Origin: Bacillus_BA songklensis
GTDB taxonomy: Bacteria > Bacillota > Bacilli > Bacillales > Bacillaceae_H
Assembly: GCF_042649685.1 (NCBI RefSeq)
Contig: NZ_JBHRZT010000007.1
Coordinates: 179,881 to 243,880, forward strand
DNA length: 64,000 bases
Reading direction: 5' to 3'
Shown here one piece after another: positions 15,873-23,382 of the stretch. The notes beneath the pieces were generated by a model. It saw only the letters and a list, made by a program, of their open reading frames with translations, had not been told where the DNA came from and did not search any database. Numbering within the stretch: position 1 is the stretch's first letter; every line of letters starts with the position of its first letter. A program made the position numbers and the translations under genes.

Positions 15873-16883
15873 TTAATCCTTAGAAAGCATGTCCCTATTT
15901 AACGCAACGGGCGGCTTTTCCATCCATTCATTCTTAATCATTAAAGACTTTATATCTGCCTCATATTGGTATACCTGTGCAATGATCTTTCCGTATGTTG
16001 TTTTTAAATCTTTCCGTGTGCTGACTGCTGCACTGTATCCGTAATTGGCAACTCCGAATCGATTTAATTGATCAATGTGAAAGGTAATTAGCTTATCTGA
16101 GAATGGAGAAATTTTTGAATCCAGCACATGAGTATCCGAAGTCATCGAAACTGGTAGTTCATTTTGTATTAATATTTCACTTAAATCTTTTATGATAGTG
16201 GAAGATAATTCTTTGCCGCGTTCCAATAATCGTTTTAATTCAGGATTCGTTACAGATTGAATAAAACCAGTCAATAGATTTTTGCCTGTATAATTCATCA
16301 AAATATTTTTATGCAGCTCATTCGCTTCACGAGCGGTTAACTCTCGTTTATCACTGAAAAAGTTTCCTAAAAAACCCTTCTCTGCTAACGGCTTGATTTC
16401 ATGTATAGATGTAATTAAAGGCGGACGCACAAAAAGACCTTTTTCTAAAAGCAGTGACACGGAACTTTCATAAAGATTCATCACATTTCTCATTCGCTCA
16501 TGATAAAATTGTCTGATATCACTTCGGGCCGAATCGGCAAGTACCATAGCGGTTAAAGGCATGCCAACCTTCGCCATATTATTTAAATAAAATAAGATAA
16601 ATCCATCTGTAAACATTTTCGGAGCGTTAGGGTTTAAATCTTCATTAAAACTAAATCCCTTTGGTATGGGATAGTTTTCGTTTTGAAGGACAGTTTCTAA
16701 GACATTCATGTCCGATTTAGCGGTTGATAAAGCACTCGTACATACTGATTTTATATCTTCCGATTCGGTTGTTGATTGAAGGTATTCCAAAACAACTGCC
16801 GATAAGCTGTTATTCATGTATTGTTCCCAGCTATGCGCTAATTCACCAGATGTTAATTTGGGTCGTAGTTGATCTGTTGACAT
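15873..16883 (-). CDS. DUF3231 family protein
   Basis: A 336-residue protein made of two related helical halves (about 5-165 and 175-330). Each begins with a LTSGEL- or LTAREANELH-type helix and holds the W-(Y)M or KNL motif, the pattern of DUF3231. The family is common in spore formers, often as repeated ferritin-like four-helix units; its function is not established. The start follows AAGGAGGG. It lies next to the remains of an amine oxidase gene on the same strand, with a 127-base gap, and no terminator is obvious between them. Confidence 0.8.
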   Translation of the reverse strand: MSTDQLRPKLTSGELAHSWEQYMNNSLSAVVLEYLQSTTESEDIKSVCTSALSTAKSDMNVLETVLQNENYPIPKGFSFNEDLNPNAPKMFTDGFILFYLNNMAKVGMPLTAMVLADSARSDIRQFYHERMRNVMNLYESSVSLLLEKGLFVRPPLITSIHEIKPLAEKGFLGNFFSDKRELTAREANELHKNILMNYTGKNLLTGFIQSVTNPELKRLLERGKELSSTIIKDLSEILIQNELPVSMTSDTHVLDSKISPFSDKLITFHIDQLNRFGVANYGYSAAVSTRKDLKTTYGKIIAQVYQYEADIKSLMIKNEWMEKPPVALNRDMLSKD

Positions 16884-17010
16884 CGTTTACATAACCCTCC
16901 TTTTTATATTATTATGTTTCAAGTGATTCCATTAAATACGTTTACAAGAGGGGATGGGCCTTCATTAGTTGAAACAGAAAATACCTGAAATCATTGATGG
17001 TTTTAATCGT

Positions 17011-17755
17011 TCACTCATTGGCGAAAGTATTTGGTAAATCATTAACCTCATGTGCGACTCTTATACCGGATTCTACTGCACCTTGAATCCAGCCAGGGGA
17101 GGTAGAAGCATGTTCACCCGCAAAATGAATCCTTCCTTCAGGAGCAGAAATGAAGGGTGCCAGTTCTATCTGCTGTTCAGGTTTAAACATCGAGAAAGCT
17201 CCGCCGGAATACGGATATTGGGCCCAACTGTGGGTGATTCCTGTTATAAACTCATTATATATATGTTGACCGTGCACGGTTGCTAAATCATCGAGTGCAT
17301 TCCGAATACGATCGGCTTCCGTCAAGCTGTCCCAAGGTAACGTGTCATCTTCCCATGTGTAACTGGCTAAAATGACTCCTGACCCGGTTGTACCCGTTGG
17401 CATAAATCAAATCGTTAGGGGTACTATTGATAAACATGTTAACCGGCAAACGAAATTTGTTTATATATTCCAAGACTAAATGATGAGTAGCAGGAATACG
17501 CATTGCGCCAAGGTCTAAATATAGGTCGTCAATAAATGGAGATCTTGCCGTGTAAACACGACCTCCCACTCTGTCGTTTGCTTCTAAAATTGTCAGATGA
17601 TGTCCCGCTTCTTTTAATAGTGAGGCTGCAACTAATCCTGCCATACCGGTACCCACGATAATGATTTTTTTAGGAGCTTGTGTTTTTTTCAGTCCATGTC
17701 GGATTGTTGAAATCATTTGACTAATTGACAATGGAGAATTCATGTTTATAGGCAT
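17011..17755 (-). pseudogene. Flavin amine oxidase with internal deletion and frameshift
   Basis: The 5' part encodes an FAD-binding amine oxidase N-terminus with the dinucleotide motif [18 protein letters not shown] and the [10 protein letters not shown] motif (about residues 30-70). The 3' part, in another frame, encodes the family C-terminus ([14 protein letters not shown], then FAGEHASTSPGWIQGAVESG). The two meet near 17400 at TATGCCAACGGG. Members are usually about 450-500 residues, so more than 200 residues of the substrate domain are gone. The fused frame cannot make a working enzyme. Confidence 0.8.
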
Positions 17756-18045
17756 CTCATCGCCCCTCTGTCAAATATATAATCATTCATTGAATTTTAT
17801 TCAACTTCAGAGATACCTAGAAGAATATTCTACGTTTCACAAACATTCTTATTCCATTTGGAATTCCTTTGAAAAAACACTCTCCATTCTCATGTTCGTT
17901 AGGTCCAAGCAATTATAAATTAGATTCCATTTCGTTAAGATGAAAAAGGTTGGTTCCATATTCAACCATAAAGGAAACTTTCGCAATACAATAAGCGTAC
18001 CGGGCAAAATAGTTCAAAAAACCAACAAAAAGGAGTATTATTTAA

Positions 18046-18138
18046 ATGTCGGCTATATATTTTTCACTTCTTTCAGAGACTAGAAGATGTGTTTTTCTAG
18101 TCTCTTTTGGTGTCATACTTGATGGTTTAATTTTTTGA
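18046..18138 (+). other. Leader-like unit A: conserved SD-ATG start running into a terminator
   Basis: AAAAAGGAGTATTAT, a TAAATGTCGG start and TATATAT are shared almost base for base with a second unit at 23028. The 30-codon frame (MSAIYFSLLSET...) runs through a terminator hairpin. Only the first five codons or so are conserved between the copies, so this looks like a short leader peptide or a small RNA and not a functional protein. It lies just upstream of tRNA-Arg. Confidence 0.4.
18075..18110 (+). terminator. Terminator in leader unit A
   Basis: GAGACTAGAA (18076-18085) pairs with TTCTAGTCTC (18095-18104), followed by TTTTGG. The tail of the stem plus CTTTTGGTG is repeated in unit B. Confidence 0.7.
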
Positions 18139-18163
18139 CTTATATTAGCCGATAATTTATAAT
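18135..18163 (+). promoter_or_regulatory. tRNA-Arg promoter
   Basis: TTGACT (18135-18140) and TATAAT (18158-18163) with exactly 17 bases between, placing the transcript start just before the tRNA 5' end at 18177. Confidence 0.8.
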
Positions 18164-18176
18164 TAAAAAATCTACT

Positions 18177-18249
18177 GTCCCGGTAGCTCAGTAGGATAGA
18201 GCAACAGCCTCCTAAGCTGTAGGTGTGAGTTCGAATCTCGCCCGGGACG
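18177..18249 (+). tRNA. tRNA-Arg (anticodon CCU)
   Basis: A 73-base cloverleaf. The acceptor GTCCCGG pairs with CCGGGAC, the discriminator is G, the D-arm contains GCTCAGTAGGATAGAGC, the anticodon stem ACAGC/GCTGT encloses loop CTCCTAA with anticodon CCT, and the T-arm carries GTTCGAATC. It reads the AGG codon. CCA is not encoded. It has its own promoter and lies inside an accessory region; tRNA genes of this kind are frequent integration sites, but I found no second copy of its 3' end. Confidence 0.97.
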
Positions 18250-18363
18250 TTTTATTTAAAGTTTTTTGCATAGTGTTTCCCCTTCTTTAAATAGCCATTT
18301 CCCCTTTTACATGCAAATGATGTATCTGTCGCTTGAAGCGCCCCCCTCCTGTGAATTGTTATT

Positions 18364-18444
18364 TTATCTACCCCAAAGTAAAGCAATAGCGCCAAGTAAT
18401 CCGATCAAACCAACAAAACCCATTACTATAATTCCAGCATCCAC
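18364..18444 (-). CDS. 26-aa single-helix membrane peptide
   Basis: A GTG start seven bases after AGAGGTG opens a 26-residue frame that is almost entirely one membrane helix (VMGFVGLIGLLGAIALLW) with a single terminal Arg. The strong ribosome binding site and clean helix suggest a real small membrane protein, of the kind often missed by gene finders. I do not recognise a family; small sporulation or stress membrane peptides have this shape. Confidence 0.45.
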   Translation of the reverse strand: MDAGIIVMGFVGLIGLLGAIALLWGR

Positions 18445-18485
18445 ATTCTGCACCTCTCTCTATCATCTACAATTGGTTATGAAAC

Positions 18486-18664
18486 ATTTTTTGTTCATTT
18501 ATAACAGGCTTTATTACTTTAAGGGTCAGCAATCGTACTCTCATTCGAGCAGGGCAAATAACAGCCTTATCTGATGCGCACTTTTATTTTTGCCATTGCC
18601 GTCCAGTTTCTCACTTGTAGGCTTTATCATGATTGGATTAGGACTAGCACCGATATTCTTTTAA
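18486..18664 (+). pseudogene. MFS transporter remnant
   Basis: Two frames joined by one shift read like part of an MFS transporter: ITGFITLRVSNRTLIRAGQ in the first, then LLFLPLPSSFSLVGFIMIGL ending GLAPIFF in the second. This matches the loop and helices 9-10 region of FucP-like carriers. The rest of the gene is missing. The following 18665-19080 has only the terminator noted below and no gene. Confidence 0.55.
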
Positions 18665-18968
18665 GGGAGAAAAATACAAGTCTGAAAAAATCAGCCAAAA
18701 TAATATAGATAAAGGACATTCGAGTTTTTTTGAAAACCTCCATGACTACGCCATTAAGGAATAGTATATACCCGATTTAAATACCCATTCAGATTTGAAG
18801 TTATATCGGCCGTCTCTTTTCTAAAATCATTAAGTCACTTCAAGTCTTGATTTATCTAGGTTCTCTTTGTTTGTATTAACGGGTAGTTTTATATAAAATC
18901 AATTGATCATCATAAGTTCGTGACTCGGAAACTTTGAATCGGTTAGGTAAACGAATTTTTGAATGATG

Positions 18969-18992
18969 ATTCCACAGCAGTGGAATTTTTTT
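18969..18992 (+). terminator. Strong terminator with no clear upstream gene
   Basis: ATTCCAC-AGCA-GTGGAAT is a perfect 7-bp stem with a tetraloop, followed by TTTTTT. The nearest upstream plus-strand feature is the MFS remnant 300 bases away, so it may end an unrecognised small RNA or be a relic. Confidence 0.7.
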
Positions 18993-19090
18993 GTTTTAAA
19001 CGAATTCGTTAAACATCCAAGTTTTAAAATGCAATCGATGATAATACAAATAAATTGTTCGATTTTTTTATTTTAAAGGAGTGGATGAAT

Positions 19091-19354
19091 ATGGGAGTAC
19101 GTCCACGTTTATTAGGCCTTACGATAAACCCGGCTTCCATTGTCCTGCCGGACGGTACAACGCAGGAACTCACTACCTTAAACGTGCGGGCTACCGAGTA
19201 TTCCGTTGGCGATAGCGGACCGAATGCCATGCCGGCCAGAGCCTGTGGAGGGTACCACTCTTTAAAAGGTACGACAAGATTAGGTGAATTCTTCCATTGG
19301 TCCTTATGTTTTAATTCTAGCATCTTTAAAACTACCATTTTGAATTTGACATAA
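19091..19354 (+). pseudogene. Truncated N-terminal fragment of an RHS-like or Ig-like surface protein
   Basis: An ATG nine bases after GGAG opens a frame whose first 45 residues (PASIVLPDGTTQELTTLNVR, then ATEYSVGDSGPNAMPA) resemble the conserved repeat start seen in large RHS-repeat or Ig-like bacterial proteins. After about 19235 the sequence loses this pattern and is probably out of frame or fused to other DNA. The parent proteins are usually thousands of residues, so this is a stub. The assignment comes from memory of the ATEYxVG-xGP-AMPA motif. 19355-19652 holds nothing I can support. Confidence 0.4.
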
Positions 19355-19652
19355 TGAATGAATAGATTCGTTTTGTAATACAATTAAATCGCGCAAAATT
19401 GTATAAACTCCCACCTCCTAATCTTTTCAGCACCTAAACGATCTATCTCCTGCGAGTTCCTTATAATCCGATCCCTTTTATGTGAATTTATCATTTGGTC
19501 GTGAAACTTAACCTACCTTTGTGTTTCCTCATGCCCAGTTCGTACCCTTCACCAATTTTCATTTATTTTTATGAATTACATCCAAAGTATTAGACAGAAT
19601 AACTAAGGAATGATATTACTACACCTATTTCCTTAGATAAGGCGGTGAAAAC

Positions 19653-19787
19653 ATGACAAAAAAAGGGATTCAAAATTCAAGTGTTGAACAATTGAAAAAT
19701 GACCATGAAACCGAGACTGCTTTCAAAGTAGATAATCCTAAGAATCATGGAACAAAGAAGAACCAGAAAAGCGACACTGCTCTTTAA
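19653..19787 (+). CDS. 44-aa hydrophilic protein, unrecognised
   Basis: An ATG follows AAGGCGGTGAAAAC, a good ribosome binding site. The 44-residue product is very polar (rich in Lys, Asn, Gln and Glu) with no hydrophobic core, as in small acid-soluble or disordered spore proteins, though I recognise no family. It converges on the minus-strand gene at 19838 and shares a bidirectional terminator with it. Confidence 0.55.
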   Translation: MTKKGIQNSSVEQLKNDHETETAFKVDNPKNHGTKKNQKSDTAL

Positions 19788-19814
19788 CAGAGCCCGCTTA
19801 TAAAAAACAAAAAT

Positions 19815-19844
19815 AAAAGAGACCTCTTGAGTCTCTTTTATTTT
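19815..19844. terminator. Bidirectional terminator
   Basis: AAAAGAGAC (19815-19823) pairs with GTCTCTTTT (19831-19839), with T-rich sequence on both outer sides. It serves the convergent genes at 19653 (+) and 19838 (-). Confidence 0.85.
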
Positions 19845-20053
19845 TGCTTTTTATTAATTACATATTCAAGATAATCAATAAACTTTTTGTATATATCGAT
19901 TTCAGTTTCTAACACTTTAAACTCCGTATATTCTTTTTCATTTAAACTATAAGAGTCCTTGTTGTATCTTTCTCTATATGGCTGCACTGTTCGTTCCCTG
20001 TCATTTAACCTTTGTTGATAAGAATGGATAACATCCTCCATTTTCACCTTCAC
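19838..20053 (-). CDS. 71-aa helical protein, unrecognised
   Basis: The product is predicted to be mostly helical and charged (YQQRLNDRERTVQPYRERYN; VLETEIDIYKKFIDYLEYV), possibly a short coiled coil. I choose the GTG at 20053 because GGGGG lies eight bases upstream; an ATG four codons later is the alternative. No family is recognised and there is no signal peptide or membrane helix. It converges on a 44-aa gene. The following gap 20054-20427 holds only a protein-like minus-strand fragment without a start (about 20283-20398, ending LEAIYSLDVLISS). Confidence 0.55.
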   Translation of the reverse strand: MKVKMEDVIHSYQQRLNDRERTVQPYRERYNKDSYSLNEKEYTEFKVLETEIDIYKKFIDYLEYVINKKQK

Positions 20054-20427
20054 TTTAAAGTCCCCCTTGGTTCCATAAAATGTTTACTCACTAACATTTA
20101 TATGGGATAAATGGGGAATGGACACAGTTATATACACTTATTAATGAGCCTATTTTAATTGTTCTGAATAAAAAGCAAAGAGGCACTTTATAGCGATCTT
20201 AGTTTAAATAAAACCCGTCTTTTACTGTAACGTTAGCATACATTCTAATCCAAATTTTGCTGCACCTCCATGCAATTTCAACTACTTATTAAAACATCTA
20301 AACTGTATATTGCTTCCAATTGATTGTGCAGTTGTTCCTGTATTCGGATATCCTCATTCAAATTTTCTAATCGTACTTTTATAAATTCAAATAGAATAAC
20401 AAAAACTAACAGCTGGAGGTGTATGTA

Positions 20428-20583
20428 ATGACAAGAAGATTGATTGCGGACTTAAATGACAAGCAGCGGGAAAAGGTTAGAGCATTAGAAGAAGAGTTAG
20501 ATGTTGAGCTTGTTCCTTTCACAAGAAGTGATAAAGAAAAACAGGGTGAGTACTATGATTTGTATGAGGATGACCGGCTCTAG
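20428..20583 (+). CDS. 51-aa charged protein, unrecognised
   Basis: An ATG eight bases after GGAGGTG, an excellent ribosome binding site. The product is strongly charged and helical in its first half (LNDKQREKVRALEEELDVEL), then acidic (YYDLYEDD). No membrane helix is present and I recognise no family. A hairpin follows about 65 bases downstream. Confidence 0.6.
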   Translation: MTRRLIADLNDKQREKVRALEEELDVELVPFTRSDKEKQGEYYDLYEDDRL

Positions 20584-20648
20584 CCGCTGCTAAAAAGCGA
20601 CAGCTTTAATCATGGGCTTTCCCTTGTCACTTTGTTTCCAAATAAATC

Positions 20649-20682
20649 CCCCCTTAACACCAGGCAGTGTCAAGGGGGTTAT
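20649..20682 (+). terminator. Hairpin, possible terminator
   Basis: CCCCCTTAACAC pairs with GTCAAGGGGG with a small mismatch. The T-run is weak. It lies just left of a 19-bp repeat of the glnA 3' end, so it could instead be a relic of the terminator that once followed that gene end. Confidence 0.4.
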
Positions 20683-20685
20683 CTA

Positions 20686-20704
20686 TATTAATACATGGAC
20701 ATAT
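20686..20704. repeat. 19-bp direct repeat of the glnA 3' end (left copy)
   Basis: These 19 bases are identical and in the same orientation to 23364-23382, which spans the glnA stop codon. The two copies bound 2.66 kb of accessory DNA. Confidence 0.6.
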
Positions 20705-20895
20705 CTTCCACCGCTGTATTAGGGCTTTCAGCGATTATTGTGAAATCAGCTTTATTATTTTCTGTCTTCAAATACGTTGGTGCTGTCTACTTAATTTATC
20801 TAGGCGTTAAGACACTATGGTCATTGAGGAAAAAGGAAGAAGCAGCGACCGCCGAAATGAACGCAGAAAGCACTAGCTCTAGAAAAGGCTCATAA
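20695..20895 (+). pseudogene. LysE/RhtB exporter fragment
   Basis: About 45 codons match an internal part of LysE-type amino-acid exporters: AVLGLSAIIVKSALLFSVFK, then YVGAVYLIYLGVKTLWSL. The family is about 200 residues. The N-terminal helix with the G-PGP motif and the C-terminal helices are gone, and the last 20 residues are unrelated and charged. The apparent ATG lies inside the 19-bp glnA-end repeat, so the fragment was probably joined there by recombination. Confidence 0.6.
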
Positions 20896-20917
20896 TTAAA
20901 TTGTTTTTATAAAGGTA

Positions 20918-20955
20918 AGACCCTTGAGTTTCCTAAATTTAAGGGTCTGATTTTG
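20918..20955 (+). terminator. Terminator hairpin
   Basis: AGACCCTT and AAGGGTCT pair around a 15-base loop, followed by GATTTTG. It may serve the LysE fragment, or the minus-strand gene at 20988. Confidence 0.5.
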
Positions 20956-20987
20956 TTGCCAGAATAAAAAAGATCTAGTACATGCGG

Positions 20988-21215
20988 CTAGATCCTCTTT
21001 GTAACATCTTCTCTTATTGATTCAATAATATTGTCTGATAAATTTGCCGGAATGGATGTATCATCCTCAAAAAACCAGGTATTAATTATTTCAAGGTCTG
21101 CTTTTTTAAACGTAATGCTATAATCTTTATTATTGTGAGTAAAATCAACTGTGACCGATTCTTCGCCTTGAAACCCGTCATCAATAATCATGTGTTTTAT
21201 TTCATATGGCTTCAC
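20988..21215 (-). CDS. 75-aa hypothetical protein
   Basis: GTG start after AAAAGGAGAG with a six-base spacer. The product alternates strands and helices (VTVDFTHNNKDYSITFKKAD; IIESIREDV), is acidic and soluble, and is not recognised. Its start overlaps the end of a weaker upstream ORF (21202-21432) by 14 bases, so the two could be translationally linked. Confidence 0.6.
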   Translation of the reverse strand: MKPYEIKHMIIDDGFQGEESVTVDFTHNNKDYSITFKKADLEIINTWFFEDDTSIPANLSDNIIESIREDVTKRI

Positions 21216-21432
21216 GATGTACTCTCCTTTTTATTATTCTTTTAATATGTATAGAATGAACTTTATATTGTTGTTTATTCATTTTTTCAACCAACCTGCC
21301 TAGATTCTCAAATCGAAAAGGCAGCATCACTATTAAAGTAACGCCACCCGTTCGTTGAACAAGCAAAGGAGCTGCCGCAGCAACCCCCACTCTTGAACTC
21401 CCCCCGTTAGTCATAAAACTCAGAAGAATCAT
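21202..21432 (-). CDS. Doubtful 76-aa ORF
   Basis: An open frame with a Gly/Ala/Val-rich hydrophobic half (VGVAAAAPLLV, GGVTLIVMLPF) and a basic tail. There is no ribosome binding site before the ATG, and it overlaps the better-supported downstream gene. It lies 11 bases after a 25-aa ORF that has a good ribosome binding site, so it might be translated by coupling. I keep it only as a weak candidate. Confidence 0.2.
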   Translation of the reverse strand: MILLSFMTNGGSSRVGVAAAAPLLVQRTGGVTLIVMLPFRFENLGRLVEKMNKQQYKVHSIHIKRIIKRRVHREAI

Positions 21433-21443
21433 GATGTTAGTTC

Positions 21444-21521
21444 TTAATTACCTTTGCCACTCCTAGAGCCAAATGCTTCCAAAGTATTTCTTCCACTGAG
21501 TAAAGCAACCATATCCAGCAT
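21444..21521 (-). CDS. 25-aa peptide ORF with good ribosome binding site
   Basis: TTGGAGGCG lies seven bases before an ATG that opens a 25-residue frame starting MLDMVALLSG and ending GSRSGKGN. A 6-bp inverted repeat (TGTTGC/GCAACA) sits just upstream. The product is not recognised. It could be a leader for the following minus-strand ORFs or chance. 21522-21888 contains no other supported gene. Confidence 0.3.
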   Translation of the reverse strand: MLDMVALLSGRNTLEAFGSRSGKGN

Positions 21522-21888
21522 GCAAACGCCTCCAATATGTTGCGATAATGCAACATAATAGGGATTATCGGACGTTCATTAACTGACATTTAGAACAGAA
21601 TCGGACAACCTTTCATATTATGTATTATCAAGAAAAAAGAGAAAGGTAAAAATAAGAAGAAATTCCCATGAATGCAGATGCAACTTATGATGTACTCCTC
21701 TCGGTCCTTGCATACCAAAGATTACGCTAACTCTTCCCCGGTCTCCTCTAAAAAGATTTAAAATCCTCCTGTTTTACTGGCTATGATTAGCGCCCTTTGA
21801 TTGCTATTTTTTTATCTATCATATTTTTTGACAAGCACACAATCACTTTTTCTATTAACGAATAACATATATAGAAAATAAAGAAAGG

Positions 21889-22680
21889 ATGATTAAAATA
21901 AAAAATTATTGTATTTATTACAATCATAGAGATGGTAAGTATTATTTGGACAAATCCTATCCTCACAAGAAAAATAAGAAATGCCCTTATAAAGAGTTTG
22001 ACTTAGCAGACGATAACCACCGAACCGTTGCTACAGGCACTTTAGATGTTTGTATAATCGTTTTGCCAGGGGCTCAAGTTGACAGAAATCCTACGGATAC
22101 TCAGACCACGATTCCCAATCGTGTAAGGAGAGAAATAGCTGCTGCCAATAGGATATGGCAAAGACGTGAAAATGGGAGACTTGTCCAAGGTGTCAGATTC
22201 AATGTAGTACGTTCATTTGTTTACCTAGAAAATATCAGTGGAATAGTTAGCAATGCAGAAAATTTCCCGACCAGAGAAAATAGTCATATGACAATGGTAC
22301 AAGCCATGCTTAGAACTGGACGAGCAGTTTGTCCAAACGCTGATGTATACGTATTTTATATGAATGGAAATAGATTTGGACCAATTAATTCTGATTATTC
22401 ATCCACTGTTGCCATAACTTATAACTCTTTCCCAATTATTATTATGACAAATGCAAGTACAAGTGATTATCTTCTTGCGCACGAATTGGGCCATTTTATG
22501 TTTATCACCAATCGTTTTAATAGGACAGCGGATCCAGAGCCATTTAGTACAACGGATAGAAATCACAATAGAACACCTACTAATCTTATGTTTCCTAGTC
22601 CTGATTCTTGGCCGCCAGTTCCAGATATTACAGCTGACCAGATATACAAAGCATTGAACAGTCGTGTCTTTTACGACTAA
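21889..22680 (+). CDS. Zinc-metalloprotease-like protein with atypical third ligand
   Basis: A 263-residue AT-rich gene. The core motif LLAHELGHFMF (His198, Glu199, His202) is a zincin active site, and TNLMFP at 231-236 resembles the Met-turn of metzincins. In metzincins the third zinc ligand sits at the end of HExxHxxGxxH; here that position is Asn208, so His226 or Asp216 may substitute, or zinc binding is altered. There is no signal peptide, and the N-terminus is Lys/Tyr/Cys-rich. The ribosome binding site touches the ATG, so the exact start is uncertain. It lies between 19-bp direct repeats, and its composition suggests transfer. Confidence 0.75.
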   Translation: MIKIKNYCIYYNHRDGKYYLDKSYPHKKNKKCPYKEFDLADDNHRTVATGTLDVCIIVLPGAQVDRNPTDTQTTIPNRVRREIAAANRIWQRRENGRLVQGVRFNVVRSFVYLENISGIVSNAENFPTRENSHMTMVQAMLRTGRAVCPNADVYVFYMNGNRFGPINSDYSSTVAITYNSFPIIIMTNASTSDYLLAHELGHFMFITNRFNRTADPEPFSTTDRNHNRTPTNLMFPSPDSWPPVPDITADQIYKALNSRVFYD

Positions 22681-23027
22681 TATTTCATTATTTATCGGAC
22701 TCGTTCATGAAAAAGTTTTTCTAACAGCTCATGAATCTTAGAAAATCCCGGTACTGATCCAGGATATATGTTGTTGAATATGCTTCTATAACACAGCTGA
22801 AATACGAATTAATTGTAAAAGAATACCTGCCCTTTCATAAATGAATCTCCTTTCAATTAAACGGAACCTTTGCCCCCCCATACTCCTGTCCCATAAAGAT
22901 TTCCCTTGTAGATAGAATTAGCTGCATGTCCATTTTCCTTTCGGCAAAGAGTGGACCCCATTATAAACTTAATCAATTTTCTTAAGCAACATATTTTTAA
23001 AAATGAATAAAAAGGAGTATTATGTAA
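22681..23027. other. Gene-free stretch
   Basis: I see no supported gene. On the minus strand, GAAAGGAG precedes a 9-codon frame starting MKGQVFF (about 22815-22842), possibly the start of a lost gene. Leader unit B begins at the right end. Confidence 0.4.
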
Positions 23028-23123
23028 ATGTCGGTTATATATCTTTACACCCCTTGTAGAGAGCGGAGACTAGAAAGGATTACCCTTTCTGGTCTCTTTT
23101 GGTGCAAAAAATATGACCAATAG
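23028..23123 (+). other. Leader-like unit B, paralogue of unit A
   Basis: It shares AAAAAGGAGTATTAT, TAAATGTCGG and TATATAT with unit A at 18046 and ends in the same kind of terminator. The 31-codon frame diverges after MSVIYL. Two copies 5 kb apart that conserve the translation start and terminator but not the peptide suggest selection on RNA or on initiation, or a small mobile repeat. Confidence 0.4.
23066..23104 (+). terminator. Terminator in leader unit B
   Basis: GAGACTAGAAAGG (23066-23078) pairs with CCTTTCTGGTCTC (23084-23096, one G-T pair), followed by TTTTGG. Confidence 0.75.
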
Positions 23124-23305
23124 AATCTACCTTCCATTCTGTAATGAGGTAGTAAAATCTAATCCTTTTGCGAATTCTATAAATAGGAGCGTTAACCTGT
23201 CCCGGCAGTAGTTTCCTCCAATAGGAACCCCCAATTCCCACTGCTGTCGATAGGCTTTTAACACTCCAAAATGTGGTCAACGGTAGCTTTCAACTGAAAA
23301 TTAAG

Positions 23306-23359
23306 CATAAAAAAAGAAACCTTGATATGACTGCGAATGCAGTCGTACCAAGGTTTCTT
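23306..23359 (-). terminator. glnA terminator
   Basis: AAGAAACCTTG and CAAGGTTTCTT, plus an inner TGACTGC/GCAGTC stem, form a long hairpin. The minus-strand read continues into TTTTTTTATG. It lies directly after the glnA stop codon. Confidence 0.9.
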
Positions 23360-23363
23360 GCTT

Positions 23364-23382
23364 TATTAATACATGGACATAT
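23364..23382. repeat. 19-bp direct repeat at the glnA 3' end (right copy)
   Basis: Spans the last codons and stop of glnA and matches 20686-20704 exactly. It could be an integration site or the trace of a recombination event. Confidence 0.6.

Noticed and set aside
18177..18249. tRNA-Arg as an attachment site for the accessory region
   Set aside because: I found no second copy of the tRNA 3' end in the window and no integrase gene beside it.
18266..18574. 102-aa plus-strand ORF after tRNA-Arg
   Set aside because: There is no ribosome binding site, and it covers a better-supported minus-strand peptide and an MFS remnant in another frame.
19024..19383. 119-aa minus-strand ORF
   Set aside because: It is the complement of the RHS-like stub, which has a ribosome binding site and recognisable motifs; the minus frame has neither.
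21539..21556. TGTTGC/GCAACA repeat as an insertion-sequence end
   Set aside because: The 6-bp arms are too short, and neither a matching distant end nor a transposase was found.
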